From Alistipes sp. (GTDB lineage: Bacteria; Bacteroidota; Bacteroidia; Bacteroidales; Rikenellaceae), in the NCBI GenBank assembly GCA_017474235.1, contig JAFVIB010000004.1, positions 248,001 through 312,000 of the forward strand: a stretch of 64,000 nucleotides of DNA, written 5' to 3'. Shown piece after piece: positions 46,158 to 54,409 of the stretch. A model generated the notes under the pieces. It had not been told where the DNA came from. It did no database searches and was given only the letters and a program-made list of their open reading frames with translations. Position 1 is the first letter of the stretch, and each line of letters starts with the position of its first letter. Both the position numbers and the translations under genes were made by a program.

Positions 46158-47489
46158 ATGGAATTGATTAAACTTGATACCCGAAAAGCTGGTATCGAAA
46201 TTACTGAAGAGATTAAGCGCGAGGCTATCGCAGCTAACGAATTGCTCCACTCAGGTCAGGGTAAGGGCAGTGATTTCTTGGGTTGGATTACCCTCCCATC
46301 AGAGATTGACGAGGCTCATCTTGCAGCTATCAATGCTCAGGCAGCGAAGCTGCGTGAGGTGGCAGATGTTGTTATCTGTATCGGTATCGGTGGCTCTTAT
46401 CTGGGCGCAAAGGCTGTTATCGACGCTATGACAAACTCTTTCGAGCTCTTCCACAAGAGCCACAAGAACCCTATCGTACTCTTCGCCGGTCAGAATATCT
46501 CTGAGGACTATTTGGGCGAGATGATGGAGGCTCTGAAGGATTACTCTATCGCCACTATCGTTGCATCTAAGTCCGGTACTACTACCGAGCCTGCTATCGC
46601 TTTCCGCATTGTTAAGGAGGAGATTGAGCGTCGCTATGGTAAGGAGGATGCAAAGAATCGTATCGTAGCTGTAACCGACAAGGCTCGCGGAGCTCTCAAG
46701 ACTTTGGCTACAAACGAGGGCTATCCTACATTCGTAATTCCTGACAATGTGGGTGGTCGTTTCTCTGTCCTCTCTCCTGTAGGTCTGCTCCCACTCGCTG
46801 TTGGCGGTGTTAATATCGCAGAGCTTGTCGCAGGTGCAAAGGCTGTAGAGCAGGCTACAAAGGCAGGTACTGCTTATGAGGATAATATCTCTGCTCAGTA
46901 TGCAGCTGTTCGTAATGCTCTCTATCGCGCAGGTAAGAAGATTGAGATTCTCGGCTCTTATGAACCAAAACTCGTAAATATCAACGAGTGGTGGAAGCAG
47001 CTCTATGGTGAGAGCGAGGGTAAGGATGGCAAGGGTATCTATCCTGCATCTGTAACTCTTACTGCCGACCTTCACTCTATGGGTCAGTATATTCAGGATG
47101 GCGAGCGTACCCTCTTCGAGACTATCATCTCAGTAGCTGCTCCAAAGTATGATGTTCGCGTATGTAGCGACAATGAAAACCTCGACGGTCTTAACTACCT
47201 CGCAGGTCGTCGCCTGAGCGATATCAACCGTATGGCAGAGCTTGGCGTGCAGATTGCGCATGTTGACGGTGGCGTTCCAAACCTCCGCGTTGAGATTCCT
47301 GAAATTAACGAGCGTACCATCGGTGCCCTTCTCTACTTCTTCGAGAAGGCGTGCGGTATCAGCGGCTATATGCTCGGTGTAAACCCATTTGACCAGCCGG
47401 GCGTTGAGGATTATAAGCGTAATATGTTCGCTCTCCTCGAGAAACCGGGGTATGAGGAGCAGACTAAGGCTATTAAGGCTCGCTTATAG
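46158..47489 (+). CDS. pgi: glucose-6-phosphate isomerase
   Basis: 443 residues, the compact bacterial form. Motifs: [15 protein letters not shown] near residue 75, [35 protein letters not shown] and [16 protein letters not shown] with the catalytic lysine. Codon use is biased as in mdh, suggesting high expression. The stop codon is followed after one base by the left arm of element A3. Confidence 0.96.
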   Translation: MELIKLDTRKAGIEITEEIKREAIAANELLHSGQGKGSDFLGWITLPSEIDEAHLAAINAQAAKLREVADVVICIGIGGSYLGAKAVIDAMTNSFELFHKSHKNPIVLFAGQNISEDYLGEMMEALKDYSIATIVASKSGTTTEPAIAFRIVKEEIERRYGKEDAKNRIVAVTDKARGALKTLATNEGYPTFVIPDNVGGRFSVLSPVGLLPLAVGGVNIAELVAGAKAVEQATKAGTAYEDNISAQYAAVRNALYRAGKKIEILGSYEPKLVNINEWWKQLYGESEGKDGKGIYPASVTLTADLHSMGQYIQDGERTLFETIISVAAPKYDVRVCSDNENLDGLNYLAGRRLSDINRMAELGVQIAHVDGGVPNLRVEIPEINERTIGALLYFFEKACGISGYMLGVNPFDQPGVEDYKRNMFALLEKPGYEEQTKAIKARL

Positions 47490-47490
47490 T

Positions 47491-47858
47491 ATTTTGTTGT
47501 GAAAAGGCAGCATTTGCTGCCGCTAGCTAAAACTCCGACAAAGGGCAGTACCGCAAGTACAGCCCTTCGTCGTTTTTTTACCCGAGCGTTGCAACTACTA
47601 CCTTTTGACAACAAAATAGGTGCAAAGTGTGAGCATAGTGCTGTTGGGAAATTACCCGAGCGTTGGCTCATCTTTGATGACCCTTCACTGCTCCGCCTCG
47701 GCAATATCAGTCGCAGTGCAAGCACTCCAAAAGCCGAAAATGAAAATCTGTGAGCAAGCTCCCTCTTTCAATTTTCGCCTTTTGCACCTACGGTGTGCGA
47801 CTGCTGCTCCTCTCGGCTTAATCGCAGCGTTGTATCTACCGCGTTCTGACAACAAAAT
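47491..47858. repeat. family A element, copy A3, mosaic form, downstream of pgi
   Basis: Left arm ATTTTGTTGTGAAAAGG (47491-47507) pairs with 47601-47617 (16 of 17). Motifs TGCCGCTAGCTAAAA (47518-47532) and CGAGCGTTG (47583-47591) flank an inner hairpin around GGGC/GCCC followed by T7. Unlike the other copies the element continues: another CGAGCGTTG at 47657-47665, a minus-strand segment with AAGCCGAGAGGAG and a CACC-GTA-GGTG hairpin (47785-47795) akin to family C, then GCAGCGTTG and a second right end ACAACAAAAT (47849-47858). It looks like one element nested in another. Confidence 0.7.
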
Positions 47859-48057
47859 GGTGCAAACTATAATCGGAGTTTAGCGTAATTAGTGGTAGAT
47901 AGCGAAAATATTGATAGCAACATAGCTGCTAATTTGCACCTCGGAGCATAGGAGGTCAGATTTCTCTGCCCGCCTATGCGACAAAGCCTCCCTTTTTCAA
48001 AGGGAGGTTTGGAGGGAATGTAAATATTTTATTATTATGTATTATCGGCGAATTGTC
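47859..48057. other. intergenic stretch between elements A3 and B2
   Basis: I see no gene here. It holds an imperfect inverted pair AAGCCTCCCTTTTTCAAAGG/GGGAGG near 47985-48006 (a hairpin with a T run inside) and an AT-rich segment leading into B2. Confidence 0.5.
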
Positions 48058-48204
48058 TTTTTCGGTTTTCAGAATCTCCGTAGGAGATGATAAAAAAATA
48101 GTGCTGACTGCAAGTTTATTTGCAAAGTCAAGCACTATTTTTATCAACAGCAGTGCTGTCTGAAAACCGCTACGATTGCCGCTTTTTCTCGAAAAAGCGG
48201 GCAG
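48058..48204 (+). repeat. family B cloverleaf-like element, copy B2
   Basis: Same architecture as B1 with different stem sequences. The outer stem CGGTTTTCAGA/TCTGAAAACCG pairs 48063-48073 with 48159-48169 (11 bp, perfect). Hairpins are ATCTCC-GTA-GGAGAT (48074-48088), a long arm AAAATAGTGCT/AGCACTATTTT with inner GCAAG-TTTAT-TTGC, and ACAGC-AGT-GCTGT (48147-48159). The terminal GCTTTTT-CTCG-AAAAAGC-GGGC hairpin (48178-48202) is identical to the other copies. The spacer hairpin found before it in B1/B3 is missing. Confidence 0.8.
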
Positions 48205-48223
48205 TACAGGCAGTTCTGCGTAG

Positions 48224-49273
48224 CTACTCAGCGACCTTAGGCTCTACGAAAGGCTTAACCTCGATAAGCTCAACCTCGAACTCGAGGGCTGCGTTAGGGG
48301 CGATAGCCTGATTTCCGCGTGGACCATAAGCGAGCTCAGCTGGGATGTAGAGGATAATCTTACCACCAGGACCTACGAGCTTCATACCCTCGGTCCAGCC
48401 CTTGATTACGCGGTTGAGAGGGAATGTTACAGGGTCGTTCTTGATGATATTGCCATTCTCGTCGAAGTTATCGGGCTGGTACTGGCGCATCATCTGCTGA
48501 CGCTGCTCAGGCATATTCTCGAAGATAGATGAATCGAAAACATTACCCTCGCGGTCACGACCTGTGTAGTGTACTGTAACCTCATCGCGGTCATCAGTTG
48601 CTGAGAGGCTTACATCACCCTCATTTACAACCTTATAGAGCAGACCGCTCTCAGACTTCTGTACGCCTGACTTCTTCTCCATCTTTGCCAACCATGCCTC
48701 AGACTTCTCGAGCTCCTGCTCAGGGTATGTTACCATAAAGAAGTGCTGAAGGAACTCGTTTACCTCCTCAGAGGTCATAACGCTCTCGCCGTTACGGGTC
48801 TGAGCAAAGCCCTTGAGATACCACTTCATCTTAAGAGGTACGCGACCGCTGCGAAGATCGTGACCGATGTTAAGACCGTAAGCATAAGAGAGGCTGTCGC
48901 ACTCACCCTGGCTAACGAAAATCTCAACAGGAAGAGCAGTGTCAGTAGTATCCTGCTTCTGACGCATAAGCTGACCGAAACGCTCGTTTACAGGACCGAT
49001 AAGGCTCTGGAATACAGCCTGAGACTCCTCTGCAGACCACTTACCCTTGTTGAATGCACCCTGCTTGATACCCTTCTCCATCTTCTCGAAGTTGAATGGA
49101 ATCTCTGCAATGCGGGTTGTTACAAACTCTCCGAGGTTAGCACCCATAGCATACGAAAGTGTATCGAGCTTTGAGCAGCAACCATTCGAAATTGTCTTGT
49201 TGCCATTGCAGCAACTTACAGCCATAGCACCTGCTACGAGGGCAACGACTGCTACATAAAAAATCTTTTTCAT
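48224..49273 (-). CDS. FKBP-type peptidyl-prolyl isomerase lipoprotein with duplicated N-domain
   Basis: 349 residues from the ATG at 49273 with a lipoprotein signal ([10 protein letters not shown]). Two FKBP_N-like units are visible: [17 protein letters not shown] near residue 35 and [17 protein letters not shown] near 130. The C-terminal FKBP catalytic domain has [18 protein letters not shown] and [20 protein letters not shown], with an unusual insert ([15 protein letters not shown]) between strands. It likely acts as a periplasmic folding factor. It belongs to a pair with the next gene but has its own promoter. Confidence 0.92.
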   Translation of the reverse strand: MKKIFYVAVVALVAGAMAVSCCNGNKTISNGCCSKLDTLSYAMGANLGEFVTTRIAEIPFNFEKMEKGIKQGAFNKGKWSAEESQAVFQSLIGPVNERFGQLMRQKQDTTDTALPVEIFVSQGECDSLSYAYGLNIGHDLRSGRVPLKMKWYLKGFAQTRNGESVMTSEEVNEFLQHFFMVTYPEQELEKSEAWLAKMEKKSGVQKSESGLLYKVVNEGDVSLSATDDRDEVTVHYTGRDREGNVFDSSIFENMPEQRQQMMRQYQPDNFDENGNIIKNDPVTFPLNRVIKGWTEGMKLVGPGGKIILYIPAELAYGPRGNQAIAPNAALEFEVELIEVKPFVEPKVAE

Positions 49274-49308
49274 ATTGATATACAATTAGTTGTTTTCTAT
49301 TTCGGGCG

Positions 49309-49316
49309 CAAAGGTA
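49309..49316 (-). promoter_or_regulatory. -7 element (TACCTTTG) of the first FKBP gene
   Basis: The minus strand reads TACCTTTG, 35 bases upstream of the ATG at 49273, in the gap between the two FKBP genes. Confidence 0.6.
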
Positions 49317-49329
49317 GTAAAAAATATTA

Positions 49330-50010
49330 TTATTTTTTCTTGTTATAGAAATTTATATCAAGAATCTCCACTTTATAGTTAAGTAGCTGATTTGGAGCCA
49401 CTCCCAACTCTGCATTTCCCTCCGAGCCGTAAGCCTGTGAAGATGGTACCCAAATATCTGCGCTACCGCCATTACCGGTTATTCTGACAACCTCTCGCAG
49501 ACCGTCAAGCAGATCTCTGTATGCCGACACCACGGTATCTTGCTTTGCTACGACCTCTCCGGCTTGGTCATATATCGAGAGGGCGAGGGTGAGAGTATCA
49601 CGCGAAACGAGCGACTGTACACTTTGGTCGCCAAGTTTGTCGATTTTGTAGGTCACACCGTTGCGCAGGCGGACAAAGTCGCGATTAGACTTGCGCAGGT
49701 CTGCAAGAAACTGCTCCTGATACTTCTCTGCCTTTGCGTGGACAAAGTAGGTCTTTTGTGCCAAATAGTAGTCGCGTCCCTGCTCAAGGGTCATCTTCTG
49801 AGTGTAGTTATAGACATCTCTGATAGCCTCGCACACTGCATCGACATTGAGTGTAGAGTCCATCTTTACGAGTGATGCGCCGACACTCAGACCAATAACA
49901 TAGCTGATAGAGTCAGCCTCTGTGGCAATGCTCTTTGTGCCCTTGTTGCAAGAGAGTGTAAGGGTGGCAAAGAGAGCAATAATTATAAGTGAAAGGGTTA
50001 CTTTTTTCAT
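49330..50010 (-). CDS. FKBP-type peptidyl-prolyl isomerase lipoprotein, divergent
   Basis: 226 residues from the ATG at 50010; the lipobox is LTLSC. An FKBP_N segment (SISYVIGLSVGASLVKMD) precedes a degenerate FKBP domain: the strand VTYKIDKLGDQS and the end IWVPSSQAYGSEGNAELGVAPNQLLNYKVEI are recognisable, but the usual VxVHYxG motif is replaced by DTLTLALSIYDQAG. Isomerase activity is therefore doubtful and a chaperone role more likely. It begins 1 base after the arginase-family gene ends. Confidence 0.85.
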   Translation of the reverse strand: MKKVTLSLIIIALFATLTLSCNKGTKSIATEADSISYVIGLSVGASLVKMDSTLNVDAVCEAIRDVYNYTQKMTLEQGRDYYLAQKTYFVHAKAEKYQEQFLADLRKSNRDFVRLRNGVTYKIDKLGDQSVQSLVSRDTLTLALSIYDQAGEVVAKQDTVVSAYRDLLDGLREVVRITGNGGSADIWVPSSQAYGSEGNAELGVAPNQLLNYKVEILDINFYNKKK

Positions 50011-50011
50011 A

Positions 50012-51082
50012 CTATTTAGAAGAACTTGCATTAGACTTAAGGGCTGCAGCACAGAGCTTTACGAGCATACGGGCTCCTACGGCTGCATCTACGCCCGACT
50101 CCATGACAGGGACAATCTCGGTAAGGTCGAAACCGATAATCTCTCTGCCTGACTCAGCTACGCGATTTATCAGACAAACAGCCTCGTCAAAGGTCATACC
50201 GCCCGCAACAGGACGCTTTGTATGGGGACAACACTCCGGCGAGAGGGCGTCGATGTCAAATGAGATATAGACCTGCTTTGGCAACTCTGCCACCACATCG
50301 TCACACACCTCACTCCAACTGCGACCCGAGAAGCGACCGGCGGTCATCTGCTCGTGGCAGAAGAGGGTAATCTTTGGATGTTTCTCGGCAAACTCAATCT
50401 CCTCCTGCGAGATGTCGCGCACGCCAACTTGCACCATTTTTGATACTTGAGCAACCTCATCGACAATATTGCGGGCAACGGAGAGGTGTGAGTAGTCGAA
50501 AATTCTGCCACTTGGACGCAAATCGCTATGTGAGTCGATAAATAGCACACCCATTCCCGGATGTACGGCAGAGATTGAGCGCACAGCACCTAACGACACC
50601 GAGTGGTCGCCACCGATAACGCCGACAATCTTACCCTTATCGGCAAAGCGAAAGACCCTCTTGCCGACGCTGCGGTGCATATCTCGAAAACCGAGGTTTA
50701 TGCGTACAACCTTGCGGGCAAAGTAGTCACCCGAAAGTGTTCCGCCATCCTCGATATGGCTAACAACCTTTGCAGCATCGCCACCGAGCTGGATAGAACT
50801 CTCCTGAAGGTCATAATCAACCTCTGCTGTGGCTACACGACCACTGATAGATGTCTGAGAGACAACATCATAGAGTGACACAGCTGTTGAAGCATCAATA
50901 ATGGCATCGGGTGCATAAGCCGCACCCTCTCCTCCGGCAGAGGTGACAGCCCACGGTGCAGATACAAGCACAATATCTGCATCTTGAGTACTCATAGCAT
51001 CACGGAAGTAGAATCCACCATTGTCGCTACTGCCTAACGAGGTGAGATTAAAACCAAATTTGAAGAGTTTGTTTATATCCAT
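50012..51082 (-). CDS. arginase/agmatinase/formiminoglutamase family hydrolase
   Basis: 356 residues from the ATG at 51082. Metal-binding segments: GVIGGDHSVSLGAV, LFIDSHSDLRPSG (D-x-H-x-D) and ISFDIDALSPE. Ureohydrolase fold. Which guanidino substrate is used cannot be set; agmatinase (polyamine synthesis) and formiminoglutamase are both possible, and no Hut or polyamine genes flank it. The final metal motif has A-L-S-P-E rather than the commoner D-P, noted but not disabling. Confidence 0.85.
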   Translation of the reverse strand: MDINKLFKFGFNLTSLGSSDNGGFYFRDAMSTQDADIVLVSAPWAVTSAGGEGAAYAPDAIIDASTAVSLYDVVSQTSISGRVATAEVDYDLQESSIQLGGDAAKVVSHIEDGGTLSGDYFARKVVRINLGFRDMHRSVGKRVFRFADKGKIVGVIGGDHSVSLGAVRSISAVHPGMGVLFIDSHSDLRPSGRIFDYSHLSVARNIVDEVAQVSKMVQVGVRDISQEEIEFAEKHPKITLFCHEQMTAGRFSGRSWSEVCDDVVAELPKQVYISFDIDALSPECCPHTKRPVAGGMTFDEAVCLINRVAESGREIIGFDLTEIVPVMESGVDAAVGARMLVKLCAAALKSNASSSK

Positions 51083-51100
51083 AGCATCTGTATTATGCGA

Positions 51101-51108
51101 CAAAATTA
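51101..51108 (-). promoter_or_regulatory. -7 element (TAATTTTG) of the arginase-family gene
   Basis: The minus strand reads TAATTTTG, 18 bases upstream of the ATG at 51082. It also serves the divergent FKBP lipoprotein gene downstream of it. Confidence 0.5.
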
Positions 51109-51140
51109 CGAAAATTATTGGAAATTCATCATACCTATAT

Positions 51141-51148
51141 TATATTTG
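51141..51148 (+). promoter_or_regulatory. -7 element (TATATTTG) of pdxB
   Basis: TATATTTG ends 5 bases before the pdxB ATG at 51154. If transcription starts about 7 bases downstream, the mRNA would be leaderless or nearly so. Confidence 0.5.
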
Positions 51149-51153
51149 TCACA

Positions 51154-52146
51154 ATGAAAGTCATTATTGATAGTGCAATCCCCTTTTTGAAGGGTGTTTT
51201 GGAGCCTTTTGCAGAGGTTGAGTATCTTGCCGGTAGCGAGTTTACTTCGGGCGTTGTAGCCGATGCAGATGCTCTGATTGTCCGTACCAGAACGCGCTGT
51301 GACAGAGCCCTTTTGGAGGGGTCAAAGGTGCAGTTTATAGCCACGGCAACTATCGGCTTTGACCATATAGACCTCGACTATTGCGCTGCACGCGGCATTG
51401 AGGTTACTACGGCTGCGGGTTGTAATGCTCGCGGAGTTCTTCAGTGGGTCGCCTCAGTGTTGGTCTATCTCTCAAAATTGCACAATTTTACACCACAAGA
51501 GCGAACTATTGGCATCGTGGGAGTGGGTAATGTAGGCTCTCTTGTCAAAGAGTATGCCGAGCATTGGGGCTTTCGCGTTCTCTGCTGTGACCCTCCTCGT
51601 CAGGAGCGTGAGCATTTGGACTTTATACCGCTTGAGCAGTTGCTGCCACAGGTCGATATTCTTACGCTGCATACCCCTCTTGATAGTACTACAAGGGGGA
51701 TGATTAACACTCAAACTCTTGCCTCTCTACACAAGGGCGGAGTTGTTATCAACGCATCGCGTGGCGAGGTTGCGACAACCGAGTCGCTGCTGCGTGAAGA
51801 TATTACTTGCGCCATAGATGTTTGGGAACACGAACCCGATATAGATACCCGACTACTTGAAAAGGCTGTTGTAGCTACCCCTCATATTGCCGGCTACTCC
51901 CTTCAGGGCAAGGCAAATGCCTCGGCAATGGCTCTCCGCGCTCTTGCAAAGCACTTTAACCTGCCTCTCAATAATTGGTATCCGGTGACAGTGCCTCATA
52001 TAGCTCCCAAAAACATCGATTGGCAGCAACTTGTGGCTACAATAGATAACTATTGCGATATAGTGGCTCAATCTGCACCTCTTAAAAATGGCGAGGAGTT
52101 CGAGCATCTTAGGAATAACTACAACTATCGCGCAGAGTACTTCTAA
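51154..52146 (+). CDS. pdxB: erythronate-4-phosphate dehydrogenase
   Basis: NAD-dependent 2-hydroxyacid dehydrogenase of the DXP-independent pyridoxal phosphate route; 330 residues from the ATG at 51154. The N-terminal VIIDSAIPFLKGVLEPFAEV and ATATIGFDHIDLDYCAARGI match PdxB, the NAD loop is GIVGVGNVGSLV, and the catalytic residues lie in NASRGEVATTESL and PHIAGYSLQGKANA. Shorter than E. coli PdxB (378) at the C-terminus, as in Bacteroidetes. Single gene. Confidence 0.9.
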   Translation: MKVIIDSAIPFLKGVLEPFAEVEYLAGSEFTSGVVADADALIVRTRTRCDRALLEGSKVQFIATATIGFDHIDLDYCAARGIEVTTAAGCNARGVLQWVASVLVYLSKLHNFTPQERTIGIVGVGNVGSLVKEYAEHWGFRVLCCDPPRQEREHLDFIPLEQLLPQVDILTLHTPLDSTTRGMINTQTLASLHKGGVVINASRGEVATTESLLREDITCAIDVWEHEPDIDTRLLEKAVVATPHIAGYSLQGKANASAMALRALAKHFNLPLNNWYPVTVPHIAPKNIDWQQLVATIDNYCDIVAQSAPLKNGEEFEHLRNNYNYRAEYF

Positions 52147-52149
52147 ATT

Positions 52150-52190
52150 GCTGATTATCAGCCGTTTATGTTAAATAGCTGATAATCAGT
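52150..52190. repeat. inverted repeat downstream of pdxB
   Basis: CTGATTATCAG (52151-52161) and CTGATAATCAG (52179-52189) are reverse complements, and each half is itself almost palindromic. No T-run follows, so it is not a standard terminator and may instead be a protein-binding site. Confidence 0.55.
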
Positions 52191-52315
52191 CATTTACGCA
52201 TCTTGTAATCAAATAATTTCGTCACAACTTGTAACTTGTTGATTAATAGTTACTTGACATAGCCGCTTGTAATCAGATTTTTGCCCAAAAATTTCTTTTT
52301 ATCACTTTATTATAT

Positions 52316-52323
52316 TATATTTG
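52316..52323 (+). promoter_or_regulatory. -7 element (TATATTTG) of the hypothetical lipoprotein gene
   Basis: TATATTTG lies 27 bases upstream of the ATG at 52351, within a TATTATAT-rich stretch. Confidence 0.55.
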
Positions 52324-52350
52324 TGCAAGTGTAAACCTTAAAAAACAACT

Positions 52351-52986
52351 ATGAAAAAGTTATTTTTTATTCCGATTTTTTGTTTGTTGCTGAGCGCGAC
52401 GGCTTGTCAGACGCCCGATAATGGCGAAAATGATGCTCCGGAGGAGTTGGTCGAGAAGAGTATGGAACAGCTGATTGAGGATTTGCAGAGCAGGCTTCTA
52501 ACAGCAGGGGACTATGAGGCATACGATGGCGATACTTGCATAAAACCATTTGGGGAAATTTGGATTGGCAATGATACGGGAGCTAAATTTAGCGATATGG
52601 GACTTCATAATCATATGGCATTCTATGCCGATGGCACTTGTCGTTGTGGTTATTCAAACCATATAAATGGAGGATGTACCAAGGGAGATTCATCTCATCC
52701 AAAACTCCTATACGACACTTGGCAGTGGAGTTACGATATTGATGCAAAAACAATTACCATTACAGCACCTGACTTGTCAGAAAAAGGATATGTTAATCCG
52801 ACCATAACAATAAAAGTTCTCTCGTACAAAGGGAACGAAGTACTTATTGAGGGTAAATTACCGGGAAGCATCGCTTCTACTTACAGATTGCGCTACAATT
52901 GTAAAATATCACCACACAAAGATCGCCACTCTTTTGAGGCGAACTACAAAGACGAGGATGACTATCCTTGTTGCAGACAATATTAG
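52351..52986 (+). CDS. hypothetical lipoprotein
   Basis: 211 residues. The signal sequence MKKLFFIPIFCLLLSATACQ ends in a lipobox cysteine near residue 19. The mature part begins acidic, then has GEIWIGNDTG, MAFYADGTCRCGYSNH, and a beta-rich segment (TWQWSYDIDAKTITITAP) typical of small lipocalin-like or DUF4-type Bacteroidetes lipoproteins, plus paired cysteines (CRCGY, ...YPCCRQY). I do not recognise a family. It stands alone with its own promoter and a strong downstream hairpin. Confidence 0.8.
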   Translation: MKKLFFIPIFCLLLSATACQTPDNGENDAPEELVEKSMEQLIEDLQSRLLTAGDYEAYDGDTCIKPFGEIWIGNDTGAKFSDMGLHNHMAFYADGTCRCGYSNHINGGCTKGDSSHPKLLYDTWQWSYDIDAKTITITAPDLSEKGYVNPTITIKVLSYKGNEVLIEGKLPGSIASTYRLRYNCKISPHKDRHSFEANYKDEDDYPCCRQY

Positions 52987-52999
52987 GAGATAAAAAGAA

Positions 53000-53113
53000 G
53001 TTGTCTAACAATGTGATTTCCGCGTTATACTCGCCCTCAAAATGCTCATTTACGCCGAGCAAACTACGCTTTTTCGGGCTTCGCAAGCCTCGAAATCTCA
53101 CTTGTTATACAAC
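53000..53113. repeat. large imperfect hairpin element (family D) after the hypothetical lipoprotein
   Basis: GTTGTCTAACAATGTGATTTC (split here as 53000-53020) pairs imperfectly with 53092-53113. The interior holds a GGCTT-CGC-AAGCC hairpin and GCCGAGCAAACTACGC. The interior seems familiar from intergenic repeats in other Bacteroidales, but this is recollection, not a search result. Confidence 0.55.
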
Positions 53114-53117
53114 ATCT

Positions 53118-53164
53118 AAAAGAAGAGGATGTCGCAACAAAGTTGTTGGACATCCTCTTCTTTT
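53118..53164. terminator. bidirectional terminator between the hypothetical lipoprotein and cinA
   Basis: A perfect 16-bp stem AAAAGAAGAGGATGTC/GACATCCTCTTCTTTT (53118-53133 with 53149-53164) with an inner GCAAC/GTTGT pair. A-run on one side and T-run on the other serve both convergent genes. Confidence 0.85.
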
Positions 53165-53165
53165 G

Positions 53166-54407
53166 TTACTCGCATTGCAATTCGTTAAGCAACAGCTTTA
53201 TGGCGTATGCCGTGGCACGCTGGATAATTTGACCACGGTCTGTGCCGCAATTTTTCAGTACTGCAAATGTGCGCGTAGGTGTCGCAATGCCAATCCACAC
53301 CGTTCCAACGGGCTTTTCGGCACTTCCGCCTGTAGGTCCTGCTATGCCTGTGGTTGATATGGCGTAGTGGCTTGCACCAACTCTCTTTGCCCCCTCTGCC
53401 ATCTGTAGTGCAACCTGCTCGCTTACTGCGCCGTAGCGGACAATATCATCCATATTAACACCGAGAATATCCCTCTTCGACTCATTCGAGTAGCTGACAA
53501 CGCCGGCGTGGAGGTATGCCGATGCACCCGCCATAGCAGTAAATTTTGCCGCGATATTTCCACCGGTACAGCTCTCGGCAATAGAGAGGCTCTCGCCGCG
53601 CTCGATAAGCAGTTGGTGTACAATCTCCTCGACAGATGCGTTTTCAAAACCTACGAATGCCTCGTGGATAATCTTGCGCAGAGCCTCAAACTGACCATCT
53701 ATAATCTTCTCAACACTCTGACCATCAACCTCATAAGCAGAGAGTCGCAGGCGTACTATATTTGGCGCAGGCAGATAGGCAAGGTGTAGCATATCGGGCA
53801 GATTGTCCTCCCAATCGGCTATTCGCTCGGCGAGTATAGACTCGGCAATGCCGGAGGTAATCATTGTCTTGTGGACTATCGACTTAAGGTCAAACCTCTC
53901 GCGCAGCATAGGTATTACGCTGTCGGAGATAAGATGCTCCATCTCAAATGGCACTCCGGGGAGCGATACCACAACCTTATTACCCTGCTCAAACCACATT
54001 CCGGGAGCTGTGCCGTGGTTGTTGTATAGCACCGTGCAACAGCGCGGAACCATCGCCTGCCCACGATTTAGCTCATTGAAGGCGATACCTCGCAGGGCAA
54101 GGAGACTCTTGACATCTTCGCCCACCTTCTCGTTATAGACAAGCTCCGAGTGGAAATATTTTGCAAGGGTGTGCTTCGTTATATCATCCTTTGTAGGACC
54201 CAATCCGCCTGTGATTATCACTACATCGGTAGCCGCAAGAGCTCGGTCTAAAGTCTCGGTAATCTGCGTAGCATTGTCGCCAATAGATGTTCTCTCCGCC
54301 ACAACAATACCTATGCGGTTGAGAGCTTGTGAGATGTAGCGTGAGTTGGTGTCGAGAATCTGACCAATCAGAATCTCATCACCTATGGTTATTATAGTGG
54401 ATTTCAT
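53166..54407 (-). CDS. cinA: CinA-family nicotinamide-nucleotide amidase
   Basis: 413 residues with both standard domains: an N-terminal molybdopterin-binding-like (COG1058) domain, ITIGDEILIGQILDTNS and VVIITGGLGPTKDDIT, and a C-terminal CinA amidase domain, SIAESCTGGNIAAKFT and YAISTTGIAGPTGG. It recycles the nicotinamide mononucleotide produced by DNA ligase. It starts 2 bases after pyrD ends. Confidence 0.94.
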   Translation of the reverse strand: MKSTIITIGDEILIGQILDTNSRYISQALNRIGIVVAERTSIGDNATQITETLDRALAATDVVIITGGLGPTKDDITKHTLAKYFHSELVYNEKVGEDVKSLLALRGIAFNELNRGQAMVPRCCTVLYNNHGTAPGMWFEQGNKVVVSLPGVPFEMEHLISDSVIPMLRERFDLKSIVHKTMITSGIAESILAERIADWEDNLPDMLHLAYLPAPNIVRLRLSAYEVDGQSVEKIIDGQFEALRKIIHEAFVGFENASVEEIVHQLLIERGESLSIAESCTGGNIAAKFTAMAGASAYLHAGVVSYSNESKRDILGVNMDDIVRYGAVSEQVALQMAEGAKRVGASHYAISTTGIAGPTGGSAEKPVGTVWIGIATPTRTFAVLKNCGTDRGQIIQRATAYAIKLLLNELQCE

Positions 54408-54409
54408 AG

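Noticed and set aside
47640..47750. Short coding frames within the A3 mosaic
   Set aside because: Compositionally repeat-like, no start context, not conserved between element copies.
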